Positions 4,916 through 13,706 of a stretch of 13,706 bases of DNA are shown piece after piece. The stretch spans positions 1 through 13,706 of the forward strand of contig CALBGF010000057.1 of NCBI GenBank assembly GCA_937893635.1, in the 5' to 3' direction. Every line of letters begins with the position of its first letter. Position 1 is the stretch's first letter. The position numbers and the translations under genes were made by a program. The notes below the pieces were generated by a model. That model was not told where the DNA came from. It worked only from the letters and a program-made list of their open reading frames with translations, and ran no database searches. This stretch comes from an uncultured Mollicutes bacterium. GTDB lineage: Bacteria > Bacillota_I > Bacilli_A > RFN20 > CAG-826.

Positions 4916-7339
4916 ATGAATTTTATCGAAAAATTATTTCGTTTTGATCAACGTGCATTGAAAAAAATAAAAAAAGAAAGTGAAAAAGTCATGGCTTATG
5001 AAGGAGAGATGGCAGCTTTATCAGATGATGAATTAAAAGCTAAAACCCCATACTTCAAAGATAGACTTGCTAAAGGTGAAACATTAGAAGATATTAAGTA
5101 CGAAGCTTTTGCAGTAGCAAGAGAAGCAGCAAAAAGAGTTTTAAACCAATTTCCTTTCCAAGTACAAATTGAAGGCGCTTTGGTGTTAAACCAAGGTGAC
5201 GTTGCAGAAATGCGTACTGGTGAAGGTAAAACATTAACCGCTACAATGGCAGTTTACTTAAACGCATTAGAAGGCAAAGGCGTTCATGTTGTAACCGTAA
5301 ACGAATACTTAGCTTCTCGTGATGCTGAGTGGATGGGACAAATTTATCGTTGGTTAGGTTTAACTGTTGGTATTAACTTAAGAGAATTAACAACTTCAGA
5401 AAAACGTGCAGCGTATAATTGCGACATTACTTATACTACAAACTCTGAATTAGGATTTGACTATTTAAGAGATAACATGGCTCAAAGTGTTGATGGCCGT
5501 GTTTTAAGAGGACTACATTTCTGTGTTGTCGATGAAGCTGACTCTATTTTAATTGATGAATCAAGAACACCTTTAATTATTTCTGGTGGCGCTAAGACAC
5601 AATCAAGTGCTTATAAAGCCGCGGACTGGTTTGTTAAGAGTTTAAAGAAAGATCGTGACTATGTCATTGATTTAAAAGATAAGACATGTAACTTAACTGA
5701 CCGTGGTAATGAAAAAGCTCAAATGGCTTTTGGTATTGCTAACCTTTATGAACCTCAATATCAAGATTTAGTTCATAGAATTTATCAAGCATTAAAAGCT
5801 AACTACATCTTTGCTCGTAATGTTGAATATATGGTTGATAGTGAAGGAGAAATTCAACTTATTGACCAATTCACAGGTCGTATCTTAAAAGGTCGTGAAT
5901 ATTCAGATGGTTTACAACAAGCTATTCAAGCTAAAGAAAATGTTAAGATCAAAGAAGAAACTGTGACAATGGCCACAATTACATATCAAAATTTCTTCCG
6001 TCTATATGATAAATGTGCTGGTATGACTGGTACTGCTAAAACTGAAGAAGAAGAATTTAGAAAGATTTATAATATGCGCGTTATTGTTATTCCAACAAAT
6101 AGACCAATTAAACGTGTTGATGCTTTAGATATGATTTTTGCTACTAAAGATGCAAAATTTAAAGCACTTGTAAAAGAAATAAAAGAAAGACATGAAAAAG
6201 GTCAACCAATGCTTATTGGTACTACATCTGTTGAAATGTCTGAATACGTTTCTAACTTGTTAGATAAAGAAGGATTAAAGCATGAAGTTTTAAATGCTAA
6301 AAACCACGCTCGTGAAGCTGAAATTATTAAACACGCCGGTGAAAAAGGCGCAATCACAATTGCCACTAACATGGCTGGTCGTGGTACCGATATTAAGATT
6401 GATGATGAAGTAAAAGCACTTGGTGGATTATGCGTATTTGGTACAGAAAGACATGAATCTCGTCGTATTGATAACCAATTACGTGGTCGTGCTGGTCGTC
6501 AAGGAGATCCAGGTTATTCTTGTTTCTATGTATCATTTGAAGATGATTTAATGGTTAGATTCGTACCTGATAATTTCCGTAAATATTTCTTAAAACTTGG
6601 CGATGAAGCAATTCAAATGTCAATGGCTACGAAAATGATTACTGATGCTCAAACACGTATTGAAGGACAAAACTTTGATACTCGTAAGAGTTTATTAGAT
6701 TATGATGATGTTATGCGTCAACAACGTGAAATTATGTATAAAAAACGTGATAAAGTTTTATTCACTAATGAAATTCACGAAATGATTCAAGACTTCTTTG
6801 AAACAACTGGTAAAGCAATTGCTAAAAAATCTGTACCAGAAGGAAGCAAAGAAGGTTTAATTGATGGTGCAAAATTATATAAATTAGTTACAGAAACGAA
6901 CAAATTATTGCCACCTGATTCATTTAAAGCTTCAGCATTTAATGAAGCGCCTTATGAAGAAGCTGGCGAAGATATTACATTTTTACTAATGAAAGAATAT
7001 AAAAAGAGACGTGATGAATGGGGCGAAGAAGCTGCAAATGCAATCGAAAGACAAATCGCTTTACATTGTATTGACCGTAGTTGGACTAACCACATTGATA
7101 CATTAGCAAGATTACGTGATGGTATTCATTTACGTAGTTACGCTAATATCAATCCATTACAAGATTATGTTAACGAAGGTTTCGAATTATTTAATGAAAT
7201 GCTTGAAACCATTGCTTTAGATGTTGTAGTTCAATTATTAACAGCAAGAATTCAACTTAGACCAGCAGAGCCTCAACCTCAACCTACTGATAAGGTAGAT
7301 GTAGACGCTACAAAGAATTCTGATTCTCAAGGAGAATAA
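4916..7339 (+). CDS. secA: Preprotein translocase motor ATPase SecA
   Basis: This 807-residue cytoplasmic and membrane-associated ATPase drives preproteins through SecYEG. Visible motifs are RTGEGKT (Walker A, 100-106), VVDEAD (Walker B, D206-D209), IDESRTPLIISG just after it, the MTGTAKTEEEEF segment, AGRGTDI, and QLRGRAGRQGDPG (motif VI), followed by the helical scaffold with LDYDDVMRQQRE. The start is supported by GAGGAG nine bases upstream. The C-terminus ends in a short polar tail (PAEPQPQPTD and onward) with no cysteines. The CxCx8CH zinc tail that binds SecB or ribosomes in many bacteria is absent, and the protein is shorter than B. subtilis SecA (841). Its last codons carry the prfB ribosome binding site, and prfB starts four bases after the stop. 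secA-prfB is a common pair in Bacillota. Confidence 0.98.
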   Translation: MNFIEKLFRFDQRALKKIKKESEKVMAYEGEMAALSDDELKAKTPYFKDRLAKGETLEDIKYEAFAVAREAAKRVLNQFPFQVQIEGALVLNQGDVAEMRTGEGKTLTATMAVYLNALEGKGVHVVTVNEYLASRDAEWMGQIYRWLGLTVGINLRELTTSEKRAAYNCDITYTTNSELGFDYLRDNMAQSVDGRVLRGLHFCVVDEADSILIDESRTPLIISGGAKTQSSAYKAADWFVKSLKKDRDYVIDLKDKTCNLTDRGNEKAQMAFGIANLYEPQYQDLVHRIYQALKANYIFARNVEYMVDSEGEIQLIDQFTGRILKGREYSDGLQQAIQAKENVKIKEETVTMATITYQNFFRLYDKCAGMTGTAKTEEEEFRKIYNMRVIVIPTNRPIKRVDALDMIFATKDAKFKALVKEIKERHEKGQPMLIGTTSVEMSEYVSNLLDKEGLKHEVLNAKNHAREAEIIKHAGEKGAITIATNMAGRGTDIKIDDEVKALGGLCVFGTERHESRRIDNQLRGRAGRQGDPGYSCFYVSFEDDLMVRFVPDNFRKYFLKLGDEAIQMSMATKMITDAQTRIEGQNFDTRKSLLDYDDVMRQQREIMYKKRDKVLFTNEIHEMIQDFFETTGKAIAKKSVPEGSKEGLIDGAKLYKLVTETNKLLPPDSFKASAFNEAPYEEAGEDITFLLMKEYKKRRDEWGEEAANAIERQIALHCIDRSWTNHIDTLARLRDGIHLRSYANINPLQDYVNEGFELFNEMLETIALDVVVQLLTARIQLRPAEPQPQPTDKVDVDATKNSDSQGE

Positions 7340-7343
7340 AATA

Positions 7344-8448
7344 ATGCTAGACTTAGTAGCATTGAAAAATGACTTACAAAAAGTCACCCAACAATTTAAT
7401 AAGTTGGGTGACTCTCTTTGACATTAATACACTTTTAAAAAAAGTTCAAGATATTGAAAATCAAATGACTGTTGATGGCTTTTGGGACGACCAAAAACAA
7501 GCAACAAGTATAATGCAAGAACTAAGCGAATATAAAGAAAAGATTGATTTTTACAATGATATTTCTAATTCAATTAATGGTGTAAAAGATTTAATTGAAT
7601 TATGTGATATGGATGAATCATTACTTAACGAAACAAATATAGAATTTGAAAATTTAAAGAAGAAAATGCACAATCTAAATATGATGGTGCTTTTTTCTGG
7701 TGAATTTGACGGAAATAACGCTATTTTAGATTTCCATCCTGGAGCGGGCGGAACTGAAAGCCAAGATTGGGCAGAAATGCTTTATCGTATGTACATTAGA
7801 TGGGCAGAACAAAAACATTTCAAAATGCAAATTCTTGATTATCAACCAGGTGAAGAAGCAGGATTAAAATCTGCTTCCTTAATGATAAAAGGAAAGAATG
7901 CTTATGGTATGTTAAAAGGCGAAAGTGGAGTGCATCGTTTAGTAAGAATATCACCATTTGATGCTTCTGGACGTCGTCATACTTCATTTGCTTCTGTGGA
8001 GGTTATGCCAGAGATTACTGATAACAATGATGTCGAAATACTTGATAAAGATTTAAAAATAGATACTTATCGTTCACAAGGTGCAGGTGGACAAAATGTT
8101 AATAAAACCGAATCTGCGGTACGTATTACTCATATTCCAACGGGAATAATTGTATCTTGCCAAGTCGATCGTTCACAGTTATCGAATAAAGAAATGGCTA
8201 TGAATATGCTAAGAGCTAAACTTTATCAATTACAATTACAAGAAAAACAAAAAGAATTAAATAAACTTCGCGGAGAACAAAAAAATATTGAGTGGGGTTC
8301 ACAAATTCGTTCTTATGTATTTTGCCCTTATACAATGGTTAAAGACTTAAGAACAAACTATCAAGAGGGAGATGTGAGCAAAGTTATGGATGGGCAAATT
8401 GATGGATTTATAGAAGCCTATCTAGAAATGGAGGCAAAAAAACAATGA
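7344..8448 (+). CDS. prfB: Peptide chain release factor 2 (RF2), expressed through a +1 programmed frameshift
   Basis: RF2 recognises UGA and UAA and triggers peptide release. Translation starts at ATG 7344, nine bases after GGAG (7331-7334). It runs 25 codons to an in-frame TGA at 7419-7421. Slippage of the CTT codon (7416-7418) to TTT places GAC (7420-7422) next, and the frame then continues to TGA 8446-8448. The full product is 367 residues, close to the 365 of E. coli. In this numbering the SPF stop-codon recognition motif is at 203-205 and the catalytic GGQ at 248-250. Gln250 is the PrmC methylation site. An ATG at 7369 in the main frame has no Shine-Dalgarno and would give an abnormal N-terminus. 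The gene's own stop is also UGA and overlaps the next start (ATGA). An inverted repeat directly precedes the shift site. Confidence 0.96.
7382..7413 (+). repeat. Perfect 11-bp inverted repeat (RNA hairpin) just upstream of the RF2 frameshift
   Basis: AGTCACCCAAC (7382-7392) and GTTGGGTGACT (7403-7413) are exact reverse complements around a 10-base AT-rich loop. Six of the 11 pairs are G-C, which is rich for this genome. The 3' arm ends two bases before the shift codon CTT. The repeat lies wholly inside the 25-codon leader frame and holds the only SD-like sequence (GGGTGA) near the shift. The sequence after it (CTCTTTGACATT) is not a proper T-run, so a terminator role looks unlikely. Confidence 0.85.
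7416..7422 (+). promoter_or_regulatory. Programmed +1 frameshift site CTT-TGA-C of prfB
   Basis: CTTTGAC is the conserved RF2 recoding heptamer. When RF2 is scarce, slow termination at UGA lets the P-site tRNA-Leu slip from CUU to UUU, making more RF2. The usual AGG-GGG stimulator ending three bases before CTT is missing here. The nearest purine-rich match, GGGTGA, has its GGG run ending seven bases before CTT. Confidence 0.96.
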
Positions 8449-9404
8449 AAAAACTAGCATTAATGACTAAAAAAGAAAAGATGTCTCTACTACGCAATTC
8501 TTTGCAAATTATTCTTGGAACATTTATCCTAGCTATCGGACAAGTTTTGTTTATCGAACAATGTTCATTAGTCACTGGTGGATTAGCATCTATTGGTAAC
8601 ATTATTAATAAGTTTTTGCCATCTCAATACACTGTTAGTATTACAGTTGTTATTTTAAATATATTATGCTTTTTGGTTGGCTCTATTTTTATTGGTAAAA
8701 CATTTGCTGCTCAAACGCTTTTATCAGCAGCCTTTTATACATTGCTTTATCCAGCAATAAGTGCGCTTATGAATAATAATTTATTACCATTTCTTCATTT
8801 TAGTGAAATGAATGATTTGAATTTGTTATTGGCAGGACTTTTTGGTGGAGTGATAAGTGGAATAGGTATTGGAATATGCATGTCCGCTGGTGGATCAACA
8901 GGCGGTGTTGATGTATTTGCAGTTTTAATTTCTAAAATTACTAGAATAAAAGTTTCAATTTTGATGTTTATTATTGACGGAACTGTTGTTTTACTGGGTT
9001 TTATTTTTGTTAAACAAGATTTTGTTTATTTCTTAATTTGTGTACTATCTTCTATTTGTTGTTCGGCAGCATTAGAATTTGTATTTGCTAGGAAAAATAA
9101 TTGCTATGTCGTTGATATAATTTCTAAAGAATGGAAAGCGATTAATGACTATATCATTATAAATCTTGAACGTGGCTCTACAATTGTAAATGTTCAAGGC
9201 GGCTATAAATTTGAAGATTATCGTATGATTCAAGCTGCAATTTCTCGTGACCAATACTCACTATTAATTGATAAAATATCAGAAATTGATCAAAGTGCTT
9301 TTGTTATCGTCAGTAGCGCTCATGAAGTTAATGGTGAAGGTTTTCAAAATTTACCAAAAAAGAAACAATTAAAAGGAGATAGCAGTAATGAATCAAAAAA
9401 ATAA
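8445..9404 (+). CDS. YitT family membrane protein (DUF161 plus C-terminal DUF2179)
   Basis: This 319-residue protein has about five to six hydrophobic segments in residues 15-210 (for example around 17-35, 55-75, 130-150 and 175-210), with the glycine-rich GVISGIGIGICMSAGGSTGG stretch typical of YitT proteins. A soluble C-terminal domain (about 225-305) matches DUF2179, with ERGSTIVNVQGGY, the SRDQYSLL segment and the closing DQSAFVIVSSAHEVNGEGF pattern. The family is widespread in Bacillota; its transport substrate or role is not established. GGAGG at 8430-8434, within prfB, is the ribosome binding site. The start overlaps the prfB stop as ATGA, so translation is probably coupled. It occupies the place where ftsE-ftsX often lies between prfB and the S41 peptidase gene in other Bacillota. 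Confidence 0.9.
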   Translation: MKKLALMTKKEKMSLLRNSLQIILGTFILAIGQVLFIEQCSLVTGGLASIGNIINKFLPSQYTVSITVVILNILCFLVGSIFIGKTFAAQTLLSAAFYTLLYPAISALMNNNLLPFLHFSEMNDLNLLLAGLFGGVISGIGIGICMSAGGSTGGVDVFAVLISKITRIKVSILMFIIDGTVVLLGFIFVKQDFVYFLICVLSSICCSAALEFVFARKNNCYVVDIISKEWKAINDYIIINLERGSTIVNVQGGYKFEDYRMIQAAISRDQYSLLIDKISEIDQSAFVIVSSAHEVNGEGFQNLPKKKQLKGDSSNESKK

Positions 9405-10770
9405 AAAAACAAATACCGCTTTAATGGTTTGTGGTGCTTTATTAGTTGGAAGTATTTTAGGCGGAATCTGTGTTAAAATTTCTTATGCAAAATATGATAA
9501 TCCATATATTCAAAAAATAGTGGATATGTTTTATACAATGAAAGATGAATGGTTATATAAATCTGATTATGATAATTTAGATGAATATTTAAGTGATTTG
9601 GCTATTGCTGGACTTAATTCTAATAAAGACCCATACACTTTTTATACAAGTTCTATTGAAGAACAAGGATTAGGAATTGTAACTAAAGGAGCAGGATTTG
9701 CACACACTTATTATGGTGGAAATCGTATTATTAGTATGGTTTATGATAAATGTCCTGCTAAAGATGCTGGACTAGAAGTTGGTGATGTTATTGTAGGAGT
9801 TTATGATAGTAGCACTAATGAATTAGTAAAATTTAAAGATTTAAGTATTGGAGAAAGTACGACTCTAATTACTAGCAATGAGGATGATACAATATCATTA
9901 GAAATAGAATCTAAAGGTAAAGTAGATATTACAAAAGCAAACTATACACAATATGCCACACAATACAATGCTTTTAAAAATGATAAAGAAGAAGTTGTTG
10001 TTAATATGAAAATTAATAATTTTTTAGATCGTTATTTAGTTAGTGATGTAAAAGAAGATTTAAACAAAGTATTAGAAGAATATGGCACTATTGATCGCTT
10101 ATCAATAGATTTAAGAAATAATGGGGGAGGTTATGTGGATTTGGCTATAGACTTATCAAGTCTATTTGTACCTAAAAATAGTACAATTATGAGTGTTAAA
10201 TTGGCAAATGGTCAAAAAAGAACATATAAAAATAATGTTAATCCTATTTATGATAACATCAAAAAAATTAATTTAATTCAAAACGAAGGAACAGCTTCGG
10301 CATCAGAATTATTTATTTTAGCTTTAAAAGACAATTTACCAGAATCACAAGTTGATGTTTTTGGCTCAACATCATATGGTAAAGGCATTATGCAAAATGT
10401 TAAAACTAACAAAGATGGTTCAGTTTTACGATATACTTTTGCCGAGACTTATTCCCCCAAGGGTTATTCAATTCATGGAAAAGGAATAGAACCAACAGTG
10501 AATGATGGAAACTATAAGAATATGTATGCTTATTATGGTGAAACAGGATTTGTAACTAAAGATGTTAAAGAAAAAGTTGTTGAACAAATTAATTGTGTTT
10601 TAAATACTAACTACACTGATTATAGCGAAGCATTAAATGCATTTTTAAGTAGCCAAGGATTAGATGAGCAAGAGTTTAATTATCATATTGGAAGATTACT
10701 TCAACAAATGGCTTATGATGTGTATGTAAATAACGAACAAAAAGCTTATAAACAAGCTTTGGAGCAATAA
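9388..10770 (+). CDS. S41 family C-terminal processing peptidase (CtpA/CtpB type)
   Basis: This 460-residue protein has a membrane anchor or uncleaved signal (about 12-33). A helical region and a PDZ domain (about 95-180) follow, with [17 protein letters not shown] as the usual PDZ core. The S41 catalytic domain (about 200-375) contains [15 protein letters not shown] with the nucleophile Ser306, and YGKGIMQ with Lys332 and Gln336, so the Ser-Lys-Gln site is intact. A C-terminal helical domain extends to the end. Family role: extracytoplasmic processing protease; in B. subtilis CtpB cleaves SpoIVFA during sporulation, while other members act on envelope or secreted proteins. Given the SpoIIQ-like gene nearby, a sporulation role is possible but not shown. 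AAAGGAG lies upstream and the start overlaps the YitT gene by 17 bases. uvrB follows after one base. Confidence 0.93.
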   Translation: MNQKNKKTNTALMVCGALLVGSILGGICVKISYAKYDNPYIQKIVDMFYTMKDEWLYKSDYDNLDEYLSDLAIAGLNSNKDPYTFYTSSIEEQGLGIVTKGAGFAHTYYGGNRIISMVYDKCPAKDAGLEVGDVIVGVYDSSTNELVKFKDLSIGESTTLITSNEDDTISLEIESKGKVDITKANYTQYATQYNAFKNDKEEVVVNMKINNFLDRYLVSDVKEDLNKVLEEYGTIDRLSIDLRNNGGGYVDLAIDLSSLFVPKNSTIMSVKLANGQKRTYKNNVNPIYDNIKKINLIQNEGTASASELFILALKDNLPESQVDVFGSTSYGKGIMQNVKTNKDGSVLRYTFAETYSPKGYSIHGKGIEPTVNDGNYKNMYAYYGETGFVTKDVKEKVVEQINCVLNTNYTDYSEALNAFLSSQGLDEQEFNYHIGRLLQQMAYDVYVNNEQKAYKQALEQ

Positions 10771-10771
10771 A

Positions 10772-12745
10772 ATGGAATACCGCAAATTTGAACTAATATC
10801 AAAATATTCGCCAACGGGAGATCAACCACAAGCGATTGAAAAACTCGTTAATGGTATAAAAGAAGGAAAAAAGATGCAAGTTTTATTAGGTGCGACTGGC
10901 ACGGGTAAAACTTTTACGATTTCTAATGTTATAGCAAAAACTAATAAACCAACACTTGTTTTAGTCCATAATAAGACTTTAGCGGGACAACTTTATGCAG
11001 AATTCAAAGAATTATTTCCACATAATCGTGTGGAATATTTCGTATCAAATTTCGATTTTTATCAACCAGAAGCTTATATTCCTAAATCGGATACTTATAT
11101 TGATAAAAATGCGGTAATGAACGAAGAAATTGAAATGCTAAGAACATCCGCGATTAATTCGGTTTTAGAAAGAAGTGATACAATAGTTGTAGCTTCGGTA
11201 GCCTCTATTTATGGCTTAACTGATCCAGATGAATATCGTAACCTTTCTTTTAGCTTACGCGTTGGCGATATAATTGATCGTAATAAATTATTTAAGTCAT
11301 TAATAGAAGGACAATATAAAAGAAATAACTATGAATTAGTGCCAGGATCATTCCAAGTAAAGGGTGATATTATAAATATTGCACCAGCATCTAACGACTC
11401 ATTTTATATTAAAATTGATATGTTTGATGATGAAATTGAAGCAATTTCGAAAGTAGAAACACTTACTGGGGAAGTTATGCATACCTATTCCACATATCCT
11501 ATTTTCCCAGCATATGGTCATGCATCAAGTCGTAGAAGAATTAATGAAACTATTCCCCATATTGCTGATGAAATGATTGAACGCATTAAATATTTCCAAG
11601 ATAACAATAAATTACTTGAGGCACAACGTATTGAAATGCGTACTCGTCAAGATATGGAATCATTAATGGAATTTGGTATATGTCCAGGTATTGAAAACTA
11701 TTCTCGCCATATTGATGGAAGAAAACCAGGAGAAAGACCATTTACATTATTAGATTATTTTCCAAAAGATTTCTTATTAGTAGTGGATGAATCGCACGTT
11801 ACACTCCCACAAATTAGAGGTATGTATAATGGTGATAGATCACGTAAAGAAACATTGGTAGAATACGGTTTTCGTTTACCATCAGCGTTAGATAATAGAC
11901 CGCTTAAATTTGAAGAATTCGAAGCATTAATGCCACAAGTAATATGTGATTCGGCTACACCAGGTGATTATGAACTTAATCGTGTAAATCACGAAGTTAT
12001 TGAACAAGTAATTCGTCCTACTGGATTACTAGATCCACGTATTGAAGTACGTCCAACAAGAGGACAAATTGATGATTTAGTAGATGAGATTAGAAAACGT
12101 ATTGAAAATAAAGAAAAAGTAATGATTGTTACTTTAACAATCAAAATGGCAGAAGATTTAACAGCTTACTTAAAAAATTGTGATTTAAAAGTAGCTTATC
12201 TTCATAATGAAACTAAAACCTTAGAAAGAACACAAATCATTTATGAACTACGTAAAGGTAAGTACGATGTTTTAGTGGGTATTAACTTATTAAGAGAGGG
12301 ATTAGATATTCCTGAAGTATCTTTAGTTGCAATTTTAGATGCTGATAAAGAAGGATTCTTACGTTCTAATCGTTCATTAATTCAAGTTATTGGTCGAGCG
12401 GCAAGAAACGCCAACGGACTAGTTATAATGTATGCGGATAAGATTACAGATTCGATGCGTTACGCAATTGATGAAACAAATCGAAGAAGAACAATCCAAA
12501 ATGCTTATAATGAAGAAAATGGTATTATTCCAACTACCATTAAAAAAGAAATTCATATGCCTATTAAAAATCAAGATGTCGAGAATATTAATGTATTAGC
12601 AAGTAAAGGCAAGAAATCTAAGAAACAACTTGAAATGGAAATCCGTGACTTAGAAAAACAAATGCGTGAAGCCGCTAAAAACCTTGATTTTGAAAAAGCT
12701 GCCGAAATTCGTGATATTGTTTTAGAGTTAAAAGCTGAACTATAA
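10772..12745 (+). CDS. uvrB: Excinuclease ABC subunit UvrB
   Basis: This 657-residue DNA damage-verification helicase of nucleotide excision repair works with UvrA and UvrC. GATGTGKT (40-47) is Walker A and YQPEAYIP (97-104) belongs to the region that forms the beta-hairpin clamping DNA. DESH is the Walker B. Later motifs are [22 protein letters not shown], and QVIGRAARN (motif VI). The last 35 or so residues ([20 protein letters not shown] onward) form the UVR domain that contacts UvrC. Length and motif order are normal. The start at ATG 10772 has TTGGAG within the end of the S41 gene. uvrA commonly follows uvrB in Bacillota, but here a cation efflux gene follows instead. Confidence 0.98.
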   Translation: MEYRKFELISKYSPTGDQPQAIEKLVNGIKEGKKMQVLLGATGTGKTFTISNVIAKTNKPTLVLVHNKTLAGQLYAEFKELFPHNRVEYFVSNFDFYQPEAYIPKSDTYIDKNAVMNEEIEMLRTSAINSVLERSDTIVVASVASIYGLTDPDEYRNLSFSLRVGDIIDRNKLFKSLIEGQYKRNNYELVPGSFQVKGDIINIAPASNDSFYIKIDMFDDEIEAISKVETLTGEVMHTYSTYPIFPAYGHASSRRRINETIPHIADEMIERIKYFQDNNKLLEAQRIEMRTRQDMESLMEFGICPGIENYSRHIDGRKPGERPFTLLDYFPKDFLLVVDESHVTLPQIRGMYNGDRSRKETLVEYGFRLPSALDNRPLKFEEFEALMPQVICDSATPGDYELNRVNHEVIEQVIRPTGLLDPRIEVRPTRGQIDDLVDEIRKRIENKEKVMIVTLTIKMAEDLTAYLKNCDLKVAYLHNETKTLERTQIIYELRKGKYDVLVGINLLREGLDIPEVSLVAILDADKEGFLRSNRSLIQVIGRAARNANGLVIMYADKITDSMRYAIDETNRRRTIQNAYNEENGIIPTTIKKEIHMPIKNQDVENINVLASKGKKSKKQLEMEIRDLEKQMREAAKNLDFEKAAEIRDIVLELKAEL

Positions 12746-12759
12746 GCAGGTGAGGAACA

Positions 12760-13706
12760 ATGATTAAACTTTTAGTGCGAAAATGTATTAAAAATTATGA
12801 AAATACTAGTGATCCTAAAGTACGTGAAAGATACGGAGTTTTAGGTGGAATATTAGGAATAATTTGTAATATTATATTATTTGTTATAAAGATTATAATT
12901 GGAAATCTAGTTATGTCTAGTTCTATTATTTCTGATGCTTTTAATAACTTATCAGATATGGGATCTAATTTAGTAAGTACAATAAGTGCAAAATTATCAA
13001 GCAAAAAACCAGATAAAGATCATCCTTTTGGTCATGGTAGATTAGAGTATATTGCCTCATTAATAGTTTCATTCTTAATTATATTTATGGGGTTACAAAT
13101 TGTTATGACTTCGACAGCTACTTTAATAAAAGTTTTTAAAGGAGAAGAAACTGTTAATTATAATTTAGATTGGATTTTGATTGGTATTTTACTTGCTTCA
13201 ATTTTAATTAAGGTATGGATGTTTTCTTATAATATGTATTTAAGTAAGAAAATAAATTCACCAGTTTTAAAAGCTGCGGCAATTGATAGTATTTCCGATG
13301 TTATTACTTCTTTGGTTATTATTGTTACTACAATAATTGGGGCTTTGTGGTTAAAAACATTTCCTTTAGATAGTGTTTTATCTATTATAGTTGGTTTAAT
13401 TATTGCTATTAATGGATTAAAAATGACTATTGAAACAATTAGTGATTTATTAGGAAAACCCGCTGATCCAGAAATTGCCGATAAATTAGATAAACTTATT
13501 TGCTCAGGAAAAGGTGTTTATGGAACCCATGATTTAATAATTCATGATTATGGTCCAGGTAGAATGATGGCTTCCGCGCATGTTGAAGTATCTGATAAAG
13601 CTAATATTGTAACCGCTCATGAAATGATTGATGAATTAGAAGTAAGAGCGATGAAAGAGTTACAAATTCCACTTGTTTTACATATGGATCCAATTAGTAT
13701 TGATGA
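12760..13706 (+). CDS. Cation diffusion facilitator (CDF) family metal efflux transporter, 3' end outside the window
   Basis: The frame is open from ATG 12760 to the window end (315 complete codons, no stop); AGGTGAGG lies just upstream. CDF proteins export divalent metals in exchange for protons. The protein has six likely membrane segments in residues 25-225, DAFNNLSD in TM2 (D59, N63), DHPFGHGR (87-94) in the following loop, IDSISD in TM5 (D176, D180) and a cytoplasmic C-terminal domain after about 235 with an Asp/His-containing metal-site region. TM5 has DxxxD, not the HxxxD usual in zinc transporters; from memory this pattern is linked to manganese exporters such as MntE, so manganese or iron is more likely than zinc, but this is inference. 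It lies 14 bases after uvrB and is probably the last visible gene of the secA operon. Confidence 0.92.
   Translation, partial: MIKLLVRKCIKNYENTSDPKVRERYGVLGGILGIICNIILFVIKIIIGNLVMSSSIISDAFNNLSDMGSNLVSTISAKLSSKKPDKDHPFGHGRLEYIASLIVSFLIIFMGLQIVMTSTATLIKVFKGEETVNYNLDWILIGILLASILIKVWMFSYNMYLSKKINSPVLKAAAIDSISDVITSLVIIVTTIIGALWLKTFPLDSVLSIIVGLIIAINGLKMTIETISDLLGKPADPEIADKLDKLICSGKGVYGTHDLIIHDYGPGRMMASAHVEVSDKANIVTAHEMIDELEVRAMKELQIPLVLHMDPISID

Noticed and set aside
7382..7430. The prfB hairpin as a Rho-independent terminator or attenuator between secA and prfB.
   Set aside because: The stem is good, but the following bases (CTCTTTGACATT) are interrupted and not a real T-run, and the stem lies within the coding leader. 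Weak termination cannot be excluded, but frameshift stimulation fits the position better.
7369..8448. A simple, unshifted prfB gene starting at ATG 7369.
   Set aside because: There is no Shine-Dalgarno before this ATG. The leader frame from 7344 has one, and the conserved CTTTGAC site plus a product length matching E. coli RF2 show that the frameshifted form is real.
1..13706. Mycoplasma-type genetic code (UGA = Trp).
   Set aside because: Several genes end in UGA at the expected length, tryptophans are encoded by TGG, and an RF2 gene with a UGA-dependent frameshift is present.
1..13706. Mobile element, phage or CRISPR signals.
   Set aside because: No transposase, integrase, direct repeats of array type or terminal inverted repeats were found. 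The window is a compact housekeeping region.

Overview
The window is low in G+C and almost fully coding, and every gene is on the + strand. It looks like a chromosomal segment from a low-G+C Gram-positive bacterium (Bacillota, possibly a compact lineage near the Mollicutes or Erysipelotrichia). The gene content and order resemble the prmC-sua5-rpiB and comF-secA-prfB neighbourhoods of Bacillus relatives. UGA is a stop here: it ends the small secreted-protein gene, comFC and prfB, and an RF2 gene is present. The Mycoplasma code (UGA = Trp) can therefore be excluded. No mobile element, CRISPR array, rRNA or tRNA was seen, and no gene-free stretch exceeds about 140 bases.

Layout. (1) Positions 1-1927 hold the 3' end of prmC (release-factor glutamine methyltransferase), a small unrecognised secreted protein, sua5/tsaC (tRNA t6A synthesis) and rpiB (pentose phosphate isomerase), closed by a strong terminator. 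(2) Positions 1947-2756 hold a stand-alone gene for a membrane-anchored, catalytically degenerate M23 protein. It resembles the forespore protein SpoIIQ, is preceded by a sequence like a sigma-F promoter, and ends in its own terminator. (3) Positions 2774-4499 hold comFA-comFC, the DNA-uptake helicase and its phosphoribosyltransferase-like partner. (4) Positions 4521-4820 hold a monocistronic cold-shock protein with a good vegetative promoter and a terminator. (5) From 4874 to the window end runs a long, tightly packed operon: secA, prfB, a YitT-family membrane protein, an S41 C-terminal processing peptidase, uvrB and a cation diffusion facilitator cut by the window edge. Most junctions are overlaps or gaps of a few bases.

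How the genes connect. PrmC (start of the window) methylates the GGQ glutamine of release factors, and RF2, one of its substrates, is encoded by prfB in the same window. prfB uses the classical autoregulatory +1 frameshift at CUU-UGA-C.

The most interesting signal is at that frameshift. The usual Shine-Dalgarno-like stimulator close to the shift codon is displaced. In its place lies a perfect 11-bp inverted repeat (7382-7413) that ends two bases before the slippery CUU. This could be a different way of driving RF2 frameshifting. The second point of interest is the SpoIIQ-like gene with a sigma-F-like promoter, which suggests that the organism sporulates or descends from a sporulating ancestor.
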